Assembly (NCBI RefSeq): GCF_947492965.1
Contig: NZ_CANLOZ010000003.1
Span: forward strand, 124,001-188,000
Length of the DNA stretch: 64,000 nt
Direction: 5' to 3'
Origin: an uncultured Aquimarina sp.
Lineage (GTDB): Bacteria; Bacteroidota; Bacteroidia; Flavobacteriales; Flavobacteriaceae
Shown here one piece after another: positions 43,185 to 50,828 of this stretch. Made by a program: the position numbers and the translations under genes. How positions within the stretch are numbered: the first letter of the stretch is position 1; each line of letters begins with the position of its first letter. The notes below the pieces were generated by a model. It was not told the DNA's origin and did no database searches. It worked only from the letters and a program-made list of their open reading frames with translations.

Positions 43185-43694
43185 ATGTTTAATCATCAGA
43201 AAGAAATTCTTTTTACAGTCATATTAGTTATAACCATGACTGGGATAATCATATTAACTAAGAGGGCTCTCAGAAGATTTAGTTTTATCCGATCTATCGA
43301 AATCAACCGTAGAAAAATCATCTTAAATCTTAGTTATCTCTTTATTTATGGTATAGCTATTTCGATACTTGCTGTAATTTGGGGTGTAGACTACAGACAG
43401 TTCATAGTTTTTATTTCTTCGGTACTTGCGGTATTAGGTATTGGTTTTTTTGCTCAGTGGTCTTTACTTTCCAGTTTAACTGCCAGTGTTATTTTGTTTT
43501 TTAGTCATCCGGTTAGAATTGGTGATAAGATTCGGGTTTTAGATAAAGATTTTGATTGGACAGGCGAGCTAGTAGATATTACTGGGTTTTATTTGTTCAT
43601 AAGAACTGATGATGGTAAAAATATTACACTTCCTAATTCTCTGGTAATTCAAAAAGGGATTGAAATTGTTGAAAGAAAAAAAGACAAAGAATAA
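43185..43694 (+). CDS. Short MscS-family mechanosensitive channel protein
   Basis: 169 residues with three transmembrane helices (about 7-25, 45-66 and 72-105), the third glycine/alanine-containing pore helix being followed directly by the MscS beta domain (H-P-V-R-I-G-D-K-I-R-V, then L-V-D-I-T-G-F-Y and L-P-N-S-L-V). It ends about 15 residues after the beta domain, so the C-terminal alpha/beta cage domain of MscS is missing. Such short forms are regular members of the family in Bacteroidota. It may act in osmotic relief beside the antiporter and the larger MscS at 45327. Confidence 0.85.
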   Translation: MFNHQKEILFTVILVITMTGIIILTKRALRRFSFIRSIEINRRKIILNLSYLFIYGIAISILAVIWGVDYRQFIVFISSVLAVLGIGFFAQWSLLSSLTASVILFFSHPVRIGDKIRVLDKDFDWTGELVDITGFYLFIRTDDGKNITLPNSLVIQKGIEIVERKKDKE

Positions 43695-43758
43695 AAGTAG
43701 TTCTTGGGTTGATTGTCTTAATTTTTAATCATTCGGTATGTTCTGGAAAATAAAGCTT

Positions 43759-44280
43759 CTATTCAGAAACGGTAATACCTTCAGTGGTAAAACTGAAACC
43801 CTGTTGACCAGAGACACCTACCATCACTCCTTGAAATAATGGTTTAATATTTGTGTTAGAACCCCAGGTAATTAGAAAGTTTGCACCACTACCTCCAGTA
43901 GTATCCTCTTCTTCTATCACATATTCTATAGATTCTAGTGGTTTCAGAAAAATGGGTTGTTGTATATAACCTCTAACAAAATCTCCAGAAGTGTTATAAT
44001 AGTCAACATTTTTAATAAACACAGAATCTCTCGGACTTGTATTTCTTATGCTTAAAGTAGCAGTTAGTTGAAATCTAAAGTCTTTGGTTTTATTATAAAT
44101 ATCAGAGTAAATAGGAACATATACTTCCTTTTTAATAGGATAATTAAAACCGTCTTCTGATAAGGGCATTTTGTTTTCTTTCAGAATTCCTTGCTCTACT
44201 TCTTTATTGGGATTTTTTTCCACACAAGACCATAAAACAATATATATTAAAAAATACATCAAACGCTGTAAATACCTCAT
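43759..44280 (-). CDS. DUF3124 lipoprotein
   Basis: 173 residues. Lipoprotein signal with lipobox L-W-S-C (cysteine at 19). The mature part fits DUF3124: V-Y-V-P-I-Y-S-D-I-Y, L-T-A-T-L-S-I-R-N-T, V-D-Y-Y-N-T-S-G, then G-G-S-G-A-N-F-L-I-T-W and G-V-S-G-Q-Q-G-F-S-F. It is a single beta-sandwich-like domain of unknown function. It converges with the short MscS gene (64 bases between the stops). Confidence 0.82.
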   Translation of the reverse strand: MRYLQRLMYFLIYIVLWSCVEKNPNKEVEQGILKENKMPLSEDGFNYPIKKEVYVPIYSDIYNKTKDFRFQLTATLSIRNTSPRDSVFIKNVDYYNTSGDFVRGYIQQPIFLKPLESIEYVIEEEDTTGGSGANFLITWGSNTNIKPLFQGVMVGVSGQQGFSFTTEGITVSE

Positions 44281-44811
44281 GATTCTGATTTATAAAGATT
44301 ATACAAATAGATCATAACTATTTGCGTAAGCAATATCCGAAATTATATTGGAGGTTGTATACAAAATAACTCAGTTTTTCTAGTGACTTCAAATATGTTG
44401 AAAAATGATAGTTATGATTTTTTTAATAAAAAACATGATGTTTTTATTGTATTTCATTTTTTTAAAAAATTTGAATTTTTGATTAAAAAATGATGTTTTT
44501 TGATTGAAAAATGATGGTTTTGGCTATTTTTTATCTTGTTTTTGGGTAAAAACATATTTTTTAGTGTTAAATGAATTAAGCTTTTATTAACATATAAGAG
44601 GTAATTTTAGAAATACTTATGTTAAAGATTCTTAACTGAAGTTAAAGCCCGTTAAATGCCTTGACAAAATTCTACTGAGCCCTATATTACAAGTGTATTG
44701 TTTTATAATCAGCATCCCGATTAAAAAAACATTTTCTTTTCTGTTACTTTCTGTAACTAGTTTTTAACTGTTGATGCAATACATATCATTTACTAAATCA
44801 AAACTTAAAAA
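44281..44811. other. AT-rich non-coding region with a 20-base tandem repeat
   Basis: No gene was found in these 530 bases between the DUF3124 lipoprotein (leftward) and the Dps operon (rightward). It is very AT-rich. TTTTTGATTAAAAAATGATG at about 44476-44495 is followed at once by a near-copy with one extra base and two changes (to about 44516), and a related ATGATGTTTTT occurs near 44440. It should hold both divergent promoters; no clean TAnnTTTG box was found. Confidence 0.55.
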
Positions 44812-45321
44812 ATGAATCATTTAATTATAAATAATAATTTGAGAATTTCTACTATTTGGGAGTGTAACGCACTGCTTGCTGATTTTCAAATGTATTATCA
44901 GAAAATAAGAAATTTTCATCGATATATAGGTAGCATTAAGCAAAATGAATTACATGATAGATTTGAACAATTATATACCAATGCTAAGACTAACATTGAT
45001 AGTTTGGCAGAAAGAATAACAGATATACAAGACGAGCCTATTTCTGGATATAGAGAATTAAAGAAAATTACTTCGATAGAAAGAGGCTTACTTCCTCAAA
45101 CAGATGAGGAAATGATAAAAGAGATTATAAGAGATCATGCTGTCTTATTGGATCGGATGAAAAGTATCAGAAATAATACGACAATAACAGGAGATGAAGA
45201 AACCAAGGACTTGATCCAATCATATATAAATGAAATAAAAAAATCTAGCGTAACTCTAGCAACCTGGAGTAAGAGACCAAAAATGCACTTGGAAACAGTT
45301 TCTCTAAATTTTAATAAGTAA
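44812..45321 (+). CDS. dps: Dps-family ferritin-like protein
   Basis: 169 residues, normal for Dps. The N-terminal helix has N-A-L-L-A-D-F-Q-M-Y-Y-Q-K-I-R-N-F-H-R, followed by L-H-D-R-F-E-Q-L-Y and I-D-S-L-A-E-R-I. The ferroxidase ligands at the dimer interface can be placed at H36, H48, E52, D63 and E67; the usual tryptophan after the first histidine is arginine here. It forms a 12-mer shell that oxidises and stores iron and protects DNA during stress. It is the first gene of an operon with an MscS channel 5 bases downstream, linking oxidative and osmotic stress. Confidence 0.88.
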   Translation: MNHLIINNNLRISTIWECNALLADFQMYYQKIRNFHRYIGSIKQNELHDRFEQLYTNAKTNIDSLAERITDIQDEPISGYRELKKITSIERGLLPQTDEEMIKEIIRDHAVLLDRMKSIRNNTTITGDEETKDLIQSYINEIKKSSVTLATWSKRPKMHLETVSLNFNK

Positions 45322-45326
45322 TAGTT

Positions 45327-46238
45327 ATGTTCTTATTACAAAATGAAGTTCCGGAATCATTAGAAACTGTTACAGAAAAATTACATAGTTGGTGGGAAAC
45401 GCTGTTAGCAAACCTTCCTAATATCGGGGTTGCGATAGTGGTCTTAATAGCCTCCTATTTAGTTTCTAGATTAATTTATAACGTAACGCTAAAGTTAATT
45501 TATAAAAGAGTAAGACAAACATCTATAACAAAACTTATTGCCAGAGGAGCTTCAATTATAGTTGTTTTAGGAGGATTGTTTCTAGCATTAGCAGCCTTAA
45601 ATCTAGGGCAAGTATTAACAAGTCTATTAGCAGGTGCTGGAGTTTCAGGTTTAGTGATTGGACTAGCATTACAAGGCACATTGTCTAATACTATATCCGG
45701 AATTGTTTTGTCTTTTAGAAATAATATTCAGGTTGGTAATTGGATCGAAACTAATGGTTTTTCTGGCGAAGTATTAGATATTAATTTAAACTATTTTGTT
45801 TTAAAGGAGGTAGATAACAATACAGTTGTCATTCCTAATAAACAAATTATTGAGAATCCGTTTAAAAACTTCTCATTAACCAAGGAAATGAGAATTTCTT
45901 TAGAATGCGGTATTGATTATAAATCTGATTTGGAAGCCGTTCAAAAGCTTACTATCGAAACAATTTCGAACTTATTTGACCAAGAAAAAATTAATAAACA
46001 GATAGAATTCTATTACACAGGATTTGAGGACAGTTCTATTAATTTCTTATGTAGGTTTTGGGTTGAAGGAATGAGTGGTTTAGACAGATTAAGGGCAAAA
46101 AGTAAGGCGATTATTCAGCTTAAAAAAGCTTTTGATAAGAATGGGGTAAATATTCCATTTCCTATCCGAACACTACATGTAAATGAAAAGCACCTAACCA
46201 GTGAATTAAAACAATTAGAAACCCTTGGAATAAATTAA
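45327..46238 (+). CDS. MscS-family small-conductance mechanosensitive channel
   Basis: 303 residues, full MscS architecture. Three transmembrane helices (about 30-50, 65-88 and 93-125), the third with the pore helix pattern L-L-A-G-A-G-V-S-G-L-V-I-G-L-A-L-Q; then the beta domain (N-I-Q-V-G-N-W-I-E, V-V-I-P-N-K-Q-I) and an alpha/beta C-terminal domain ending in I-P-F-P-I-R-T-L-H-V. It opens under membrane tension to release solutes. Second gene of the dps operon. Confidence 0.92.
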   Translation: MFLLQNEVPESLETVTEKLHSWWETLLANLPNIGVAIVVLIASYLVSRLIYNVTLKLIYKRVRQTSITKLIARGASIIVVLGGLFLALAALNLGQVLTSLLAGAGVSGLVIGLALQGTLSNTISGIVLSFRNNIQVGNWIETNGFSGEVLDINLNYFVLKEVDNNTVVIPNKQIIENPFKNFSLTKEMRISLECGIDYKSDLEAVQKLTIETISNLFDQEKINKQIEFYYTGFEDSSINFLCRFWVEGMSGLDRLRAKSKAIIQLKKAFDKNGVNIPFPIRTLHVNEKHLTSELKQLETLGIN

Positions 46239-46283
46239 AGAATACGAATTGAAAAAATAATTACAAATACAAAATTGAGACAT

Positions 46284-46838
46284 ATGAAAACAAATAATAA
46301 AGAAAACAAAATATATATCATACTAACCTTGACCTCAGTATTTCTATTCACATTTGCTTTAATCAGTGCATTCGCTCAGGAGAATAAAAATGTATTGATA
46401 GAGACTATAAAAAAAGAGAACAAAGTGATTAAAGATGGGCAAGAAATTACTTTTAAGCAATTCGAGACAGAGTCTGCAGAGCAACCTATTGTTTTGGATC
46501 AAGAAGATAGATATAAATTAAATCAGGATAGATCGGATATACCACATAAGGTTACAAAAGTAATTATGTTAGATAACGATAGCGATGAGTCTTATGACAA
46601 AATGATCTCATTATTTTATAGACGAGGAGAAAAAGAATTATATGATTTTGATCTTACCAGTAAAGGGTTGGCTGTATCGGCAGATGATGAAGAAAATAGC
46701 ATAAAAGGGATTGATAAAATCGAAAATGGAAAAATGCTTGATACTGATTTATTGAATGATGAAGGGTTATACCAACTCACCTTTGCAAATGGAGATAGAC
46801 ATTTAATAAGTGTAGAAACTTATGACGAATTAAAATAA
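46284..46838 (+). CDS. Membrane-anchored or secreted protein of unknown function
   Basis: 184 residues from the ATG at 46284 (a TTG nine bases earlier is in frame). A hydrophobic N-terminal segment (about 9-30, I-Y-I-I-L-T-L-T-S-V-F-L-F-T) ends in A-F-A-Q-E, a plausible signal cleavage site. The rest is acidic and polar with D-D-E-E-N-S and L-L-N-D-E-G-L-Y-Q-L-T-F-A-N-G-D. I recognise no family. It lies 45 bases after the MscS gene and is probably the third gene of the dps operon. Confidence 0.7.
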   Translation: MKTNNKENKIYIILTLTSVFLFTFALISAFAQENKNVLIETIKKENKVIKDGQEITFKQFETESAEQPIVLDQEDRYKLNQDRSDIPHKVTKVIMLDNDSDESYDKMISLFYRRGEKELYDFDLTSKGLAVSADDEENSIKGIDKIENGKMLDTDLLNDEGLYQLTFANGDRHLISVETYDELK

Positions 46839-47068
46839 GCCAGATCTAAAATAATATACACTGGAGAGAGGTTGAGAAATCAACTTCTTTACCAGTTTCA
46901 AAAATATAATCACATTAAAGAAAATACTATGACAATATATTATAGATACTTAAGAATATTAATGAATAGCGTGATGAAGTTTGTGAAAGAATTACCCGCT
47001 GCCAGCAGCAATGCTATTCATCGATAATGAATTGAAACTAACAATAATACTCATTTAATTTTTGAACT

Positions 47069-47197
47069 ATGAAACATAAAGACCAAATACAAAGACCTGG
47101 GCTGAGAAAAAAATATTTTGGAAGCAAAGGTTTTTTAAGAAAACTCCAAAATAAAATAAAACATAATATGAAACCTAAAAAAGCTATATATAGCTAA
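47069..47197 (+). CDS. Possible 42-residue basic protein
   Basis: A short frame that ends 5 bases before the next gene. The peptide (M-K-H-K-D-Q-I-Q-R-P-G-L-R-K-K) is strongly basic, with about 13 lysines and arginines. The preceding 230 bases (46839-47068) contain no convincing gene. The tight spacing to 47203 suggests an operon leader gene, but AT-rich DNA often yields lysine-rich frames by chance. Confidence 0.4.
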   Translation: MKHKDQIQRPGLRKKYFGSKGFLRKLQNKIKHNMKPKKAIYS

Positions 47198-47202
47198 ACG
47201 AT

Positions 47203-47559
47203 ATGAGAAAAGACAAATATTTGAAAAAAGCATTATCCTGGGTCGAAAAACGATCAACAGTATCTGTAAATTCTATAGCAGAAGATTATGAAGATCCAAA
47301 AGCTTTTATTAGTAAATCTTCAAAGGAAAAAATCAGAGCAGATATATCTTTTGTAACCCATGGAGGCGCTAAACACTTTATAGAAATAGCGTTAAAAAAT
47401 ATGGATACTAAAAAGCAAGTTGTAAAATGGAAAGTACTAAGTTTTATCGCAGGTGTAAAAAGAGGAAAATTACATTTGTTAGCTCCCAAAGGACATAAAG
47501 CACATGCAGAAAGATTAATAAAAAGATATAACATCAACGCGATGGTATATTCACTATAA
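47203..47559 (+). CDS. Small protein of unknown function
   Basis: 118 residues, basic, no signal peptide or membrane segment. It starts with a helix (K-Y-L-K-K-A-L-S-W-V-E-K-R), then R-A-D-I-S-F-V-T-H-G-G-A-K-H-F-I-E-I-A-L-K and G-K-L-H-L-L-A-P-K-G-H-K-A-H-A-E-R-L-I. The D-x(11)-E-I-A-L-K arrangement is faintly like a PD-(D/E)xK nuclease core, but the spacing is not canonical and no family can be named. It lies in a run of small genes that ends at the terminator near 47790. Confidence 0.65.
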   Translation: MRKDKYLKKALSWVEKRSTVSVNSIAEDYEDPKAFISKSSKEKIRADISFVTHGGAKHFIEIALKNMDTKKQVVKWKVLSFIAGVKRGKLHLLAPKGHKAHAERLIKRYNINAMVYSL

Positions 47560-47590
47560 TAAAAACCACATAAACAAAACCATTTATATT

Positions 47591-47725
47591 TTGGAAAAAA
47601 CAGAAAACTCAAAAAAAATAAAAACAGCTATCGACTATTGGAAAAAACAAAATGAAAAAAGAAAGTGTACGGATTTCTCAGAAATGTCTTACTGGGAAGT
47701 TGTAAGCACAAACTCAGCTTTATAA
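47591..47725 (+). CDS. Probable 44-residue protein, TTG start
   Basis: A short frame 31 bases after the previous stop; it ends 24 bases before a strong terminator, as the last gene of an operon would. The peptide reads like a real protein: K-I-K-T-A-I-D-Y-W-K-K-Q-N-E-K-R-K-C, then D-F-S-E-M-S-Y-W-E-V-V-S. TTG is the only upstream start in frame; the internal ATG at codon 32 would leave 13 residues. No family recognised. Confidence 0.45.
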   Translation: MEKTENSKKIKTAIDYWKKQNEKRKCTDFSEMSYWEVVSTNSAL

Positions 47726-47748
47726 GGAAACAAGAGTTTTCTAATCAT

Positions 47749-47791
47749 AAAAAAACGATTTCTGCAAATAAATTGCAGGGACGTTTTTTTT
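47749..47791 (+). terminator. Strong rho-independent terminator
   Basis: AAAAAACG at 47750-47757 and CTGCAA at 47762-47767 pair with TTGCAG at 47773-47778 and the CGTTTTTT that starts at 47782; a run of nine to ten T residues completes it. It separates the small-gene operon from the outer membrane protein gene. Confidence 0.8.
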
Positions 47792-47884
47792 TTGGTTTAA
47801 ATAAAGATGATGCAAAAAATCGAATTTGTTTTAATAAAAAGTTATCTTGTAGTAGATAAAAAATTCCCTAAAAACCAAAGTCTT

Positions 47885-48898
47885 ATGAAAAAATTACTAC
47901 TTCTTATCCTAGTGTTTAATCTCTCTTACACTTTTGGACAACAGAATATTGATGATTTATTGGCTGCCGGAGTAAATGATGCCCAACGTTTTGCAACAGA
48001 TTACTTACGCCCAGCTTCAGATGGATTAATTTATAGTATGAATCAAGGTTGGTTTAATAGCGCAAAATCCAAAAAGAAATTTAGATTTGAAATTTCTCTT
48101 ATTGCTAATGCTTCTTTCGTAGGAAGTGATAATAAGTCTTTTATTCTTGATACCTCGCAGTATGAAAATCTTCAGTTTAGAGATGGGAGTACGCAACAAG
48201 AAGTAGCAACCGCTTTTGGAGATATTGAAGGAGTTGTTGTTTTTGTTGAAGGAGAAAGTACTATACCAGGATTACCTCCACAAGATGCTGAATTTGAATT
48301 ACCAACTGGTTTGGGAGAGTCTAATATCAATTTTGTACCGACGGCATTTTTACAAGCAAGTTTTAGCCCGTTAAAAGGAACCGAAATAAAAGCACGCTTT
48401 TTTCCGCAAATTAATACAAGTGATGCAAAGGTTGGATTTTATGGAATAGGTGTACAACATGAATTTACATCTTGGTTACCAGCTGAGAAATTATTTCCAG
48501 TGGCAATTGCTGGGTTAATAGCCTACACGCACTTAGACGGGAGTTATGATTTTACAGATACGAGTATTGTAGATGGTGAAAATCAACGTTTCGAAAATGA
48601 TACCAATACGCTATTATTTCAGTTGATTGGATCAACAAAATTACCTGTTTTTAATGTCTATGGCGGAATTGGTTATATCTCGGGAACTTCTAATACTGAT
48701 TTAAAAGGAGTCTACAGAGTACAATCCGGTGTTATATCATCCGAAGAGATTACAGATCCTTTTTCGATAGAGAGTAAAGTATCTGGTGTAAGAGGTACGA
48801 TAGGAGCAAAGGTTTCTCTTGGATTTTTTAAAGCAAATCTAGAGTATAACATAGCCGAATATAGTGGAGCATCTCTAGGACTCAATTTTGGATTTTAA
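47885..48898 (+). CDS. DUF6588-like outer membrane protein
   Basis: 337 residues from the ATG at 47885; the frame is open 78 bases further left, but only this start gives a proper signal peptide (M-K-K-L-L-L-L-I-L-V-F, cleavage after T-F-G). The mature protein begins Q-Q-N-I-D-D-L-L-A-A-G-V-N-D-A-Q-R-F and continues with alternating strands (G-T-E-I-K-A-R-F-F-P, V-S-L-G-F-F-K-A-N-L-E-Y-N) up to a terminal phenylalanine (L-N-F-G-F), the usual end of an outer membrane beta-barrel. This fits the DUF6588 family of Bacteroidota. Function unknown. Confidence 0.82.
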   Translation: MKKLLLLILVFNLSYTFGQQNIDDLLAAGVNDAQRFATDYLRPASDGLIYSMNQGWFNSAKSKKKFRFEISLIANASFVGSDNKSFILDTSQYENLQFRDGSTQQEVATAFGDIEGVVVFVEGESTIPGLPPQDAEFELPTGLGESNINFVPTAFLQASFSPLKGTEIKARFFPQINTSDAKVGFYGIGVQHEFTSWLPAEKLFPVAIAGLIAYTHLDGSYDFTDTSIVDGENQRFENDTNTLLFQLIGSTKLPVFNVYGGIGYISGTSNTDLKGVYRVQSGVISSEEITDPFSIESKVSGVRGTIGAKVSLGFFKANLEYNIAEYSGASLGLNFGF

Positions 48899-48945
48899 TT
48901 GCAGAGATCATCATATAAATTGTTTTACGATTATCAAGAAATCTA

Positions 48946-49611
48946 TTAAAACTTAGAAGCTATAGCAATAGATTTTTTCGTGGTGGCTGTGATCGCTTCG
49001 TAGTCGAAATCACCAGCATCGTTTTTAAATATTAATTTAGAACCTAATCCCACACAATAAGCACCAGAAGAAAACCATTTTTTTAAGTTATCTTCTTCTG
49101 GAGTAACACCACCGCTAGGCATGATAAGTGTCCAAGGACAAGGTGCTTTTACCGATTTAATAAAATCAGGACCACCAATTTGACCAGCTGGAAATATTTT
49201 TACAATTTCAGCTCCTAATTCTTCTGCATAATTAATTTCACTCAATGTTCCACATCCAGGTAACCAGGCAACTTTTCTTCTATTACATACTTTAGCCATA
49301 TCAGGATTTAGTACAGGAGAAACGATAAAATTAGCGCCATTTTGGATAAAAATAGAAGCTGTACCTACATCCACTACAGATCCAATGCCTAATATCATAC
49401 CAGGTAATTCTTGGTTTACCCATTTTACTAATTCGGAAAAAACTTCATGAGCATGATCTCCTCTATTGGTAAATTCAAATACTCTAGCACCACCATCATA
49501 ACAAGCTTTTAATATTTTTTTTGCTATCGTAATATCTTCGTGATAAAATAAAGGAACAATCTTAGTACTTCCCATTATTTGTGCAACTTCTATTCTAGTA
49601 TATTTAGCCAT
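48946..49611 (-). CDS. eda: 2-keto-3-deoxy-6-phosphogluconate (KDPG/KDPGal) aldolase
   Basis: 221 residues, class I aldolase TIM barrel. Catalytic E46 lies in F-E-F-T-N-R-G and the Schiff-base lysine K138 in E-I-V-K-I-F-P-A; P-S-G-G-V-T-P is the phosphate-binding loop. It splits KDPG (or the galacto isomer) into pyruvate and glyceraldehyde 3-phosphate. It starts 2 bases after the sugar kinase stop, so kinase and aldolase form a coupled operon. Beside GH16/GH86 agar enzymes the likely substrate is KDPGal from 3,6-anhydro-L-galactose; substrate choice is inference. Confidence 0.93.
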   Translation of the reverse strand: MAKYTRIEVAQIMGSTKIVPLFYHEDITIAKKILKACYDGGARVFEFTNRGDHAHEVFSELVKWVNQELPGMILGIGSVVDVGTASIFIQNGANFIVSPVLNPDMAKVCNRRKVAWLPGCGTLSEINYAEELGAEIVKIFPAGQIGGPDFIKSVKAPCPWTLIMPSGGVTPEEDNLKKWFSSGAYCVGLGSKLIFKNDAGDFDYEAITATTKKSIAIASKF

Positions 49612-49613
49612 GT

Positions 49614-50624
49614 TTATCTTTTTATTCTTCCTGTTAGATTTCCTTCTATTACGGATGCTATTTCCTCTTCGTTTACCAAGTTAGCATCTCCTTCGATGGT
49701 ATGTTTTAATGCACAGGATGCATTGGCAAATTGTAATGCTTTCTGATCATCATAATGTAATAGTCCATGAATCAACCCAGAGGCAAAGGCATCTCCAGTT
49801 CCTATTCGGTCAATAATATGAGTAATTTCTAATTCTTCTGTTTCATGAAAAGTGTTTCCATCCCACATTCGAGATTTAATCTTATGCCAATTGGCGTTTA
49901 AGGATACTCTTGTTTTATCAAAAACTTTTTCTATGTAGGGAAACTGCTCTTGTAGATACTTACAACTTTTGATAAAATCATCTGTATCATTAGTAAAATT
50001 AGTACCTAATAATTCATTGATCTCATTCGGACCACCGATAAAAATCGTTGATAAACCTGATAATTCAGATAGTGCTGCTCTGGCATCAATTCCATAATTC
50101 CAAAGGTTTTTCCTGTACGCAGGATCCGCAGAAACAGGAATATTTTTTTTCTTGGCTACTAAAAGCGCATTTTTTAATCCTATATAAGCTTCTTCCGATA
50201 ATGCTGGTGTTATTCCTGTCCAATGGAACCAGTTACAGTGCTCTAAAATTTGTTCCCAGTCGAGATCTGAAGAATTAATTTTGGAAAATGCAGAATGCGA
50301 TCTATGATAACTTATAGTACTTGGTCGCATAACAGCACCTACTTCAAGAAAATATAAACCTAAAGGGGCTTCTGAGGTCTGCACAAATTTAGTGTCAACT
50401 CCATAAGTATTCAAATAACTTGTGGCTGCTTTTCCGAGAAAGTCATTAGAGACTGCAGAAACATGATCTACTTCATTTCCTAATTGCGAAAGGGATATGG
50501 CTACATTTACCTCTGTTCCACCAAAATAATATTCCAATTGATTCGATTGGATGAGTTTTTTATTGCCAGGAGGTGAAATCCTCATAATGATCTCACCAAA
50601 GGTTACAACTTTTTTCATCTGCAA
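49614..50624 (-). CDS. kdgK: 2-keto-3-deoxygluconate/galactonate kinase (PfkB family)
   Basis: 336 residues. PfkB-type kinase with the N-terminal V-T-F-G-E-I-M-R-I-S-P-P, substrate loop F-G-G-T-E-V-N-V-A and the C-terminal signature R-I-G-T-G-D-A-F-A-S-G-L with the catalytic aspartate D275. It phosphorylates 2-keto-3-deoxy sugar acids at C6 with ATP, feeding the aldolase directly downstream. Its own promoter must lie in the 200 bases to 50828, which also hold the terminator of the GH16 gene. Uronate catabolism is an alternative role, but no alginate lyase is near. Confidence 0.92.
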   Translation of the reverse strand: MQMKKVVTFGEIIMRISPPGNKKLIQSNQLEYYFGGTEVNVAISLSQLGNEVDHVSAVSNDFLGKAATSYLNTYGVDTKFVQTSEAPLGLYFLEVGAVMRPSTISYHRSHSAFSKINSSDLDWEQILEHCNWFHWTGITPALSEEAYIGLKNALLVAKKKNIPVSADPAYRKNLWNYGIDARAALSELSGLSTIFIGGPNEINELLGTNFTNDTDDFIKSCKYLQEQFPYIEKVFDKTRVSLNANWHKIKSRMWDGNTFHETEELEITHIIDRIGTGDAFASGLIHGLLHYDDQKALQFANASCALKHTIEGDANLVNEEEIASVIEGNLTGRIKR

Positions 50625-50744
50625 GGTTTTGTTGTTCTCAATGTAATTTTATAATAAAATAATAAGGTCATTAAGAACAAAATGTTGACTTACTTTTAAT
50701 GATTTCAAAATTACATTTTTTAAATGTAAAAAATACAGTTATTT

Positions 50745-50796
50745 TAAAATAAAAACCCGTTTCGATGTTGTTATACAACTTTATCATCGAAACGGG
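50745..50796 (-). terminator. Terminator of the GH16 gene
   Basis: CCCGTTTCGATG (50756-50767) and CATCGAAACGGG (50785-50796) are perfect 12-base inverted repeats. On the - strand the stem is followed by a T-rich run (bases 50755 down to 50745), 33 bases after the GH16 stop. Confidence 0.88.
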
Positions 50797-50828
50797 ATTG
50801 AGGCAAATTTTGGTATATTAGAAGTTAA

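Noticed and set aside
46929..47027. 32-codon ATG frame in front of the small-gene cluster
   Set aside because: Weak composition, no leader signal and a 40-base gap to the next frame; too little evidence to list as a gene.
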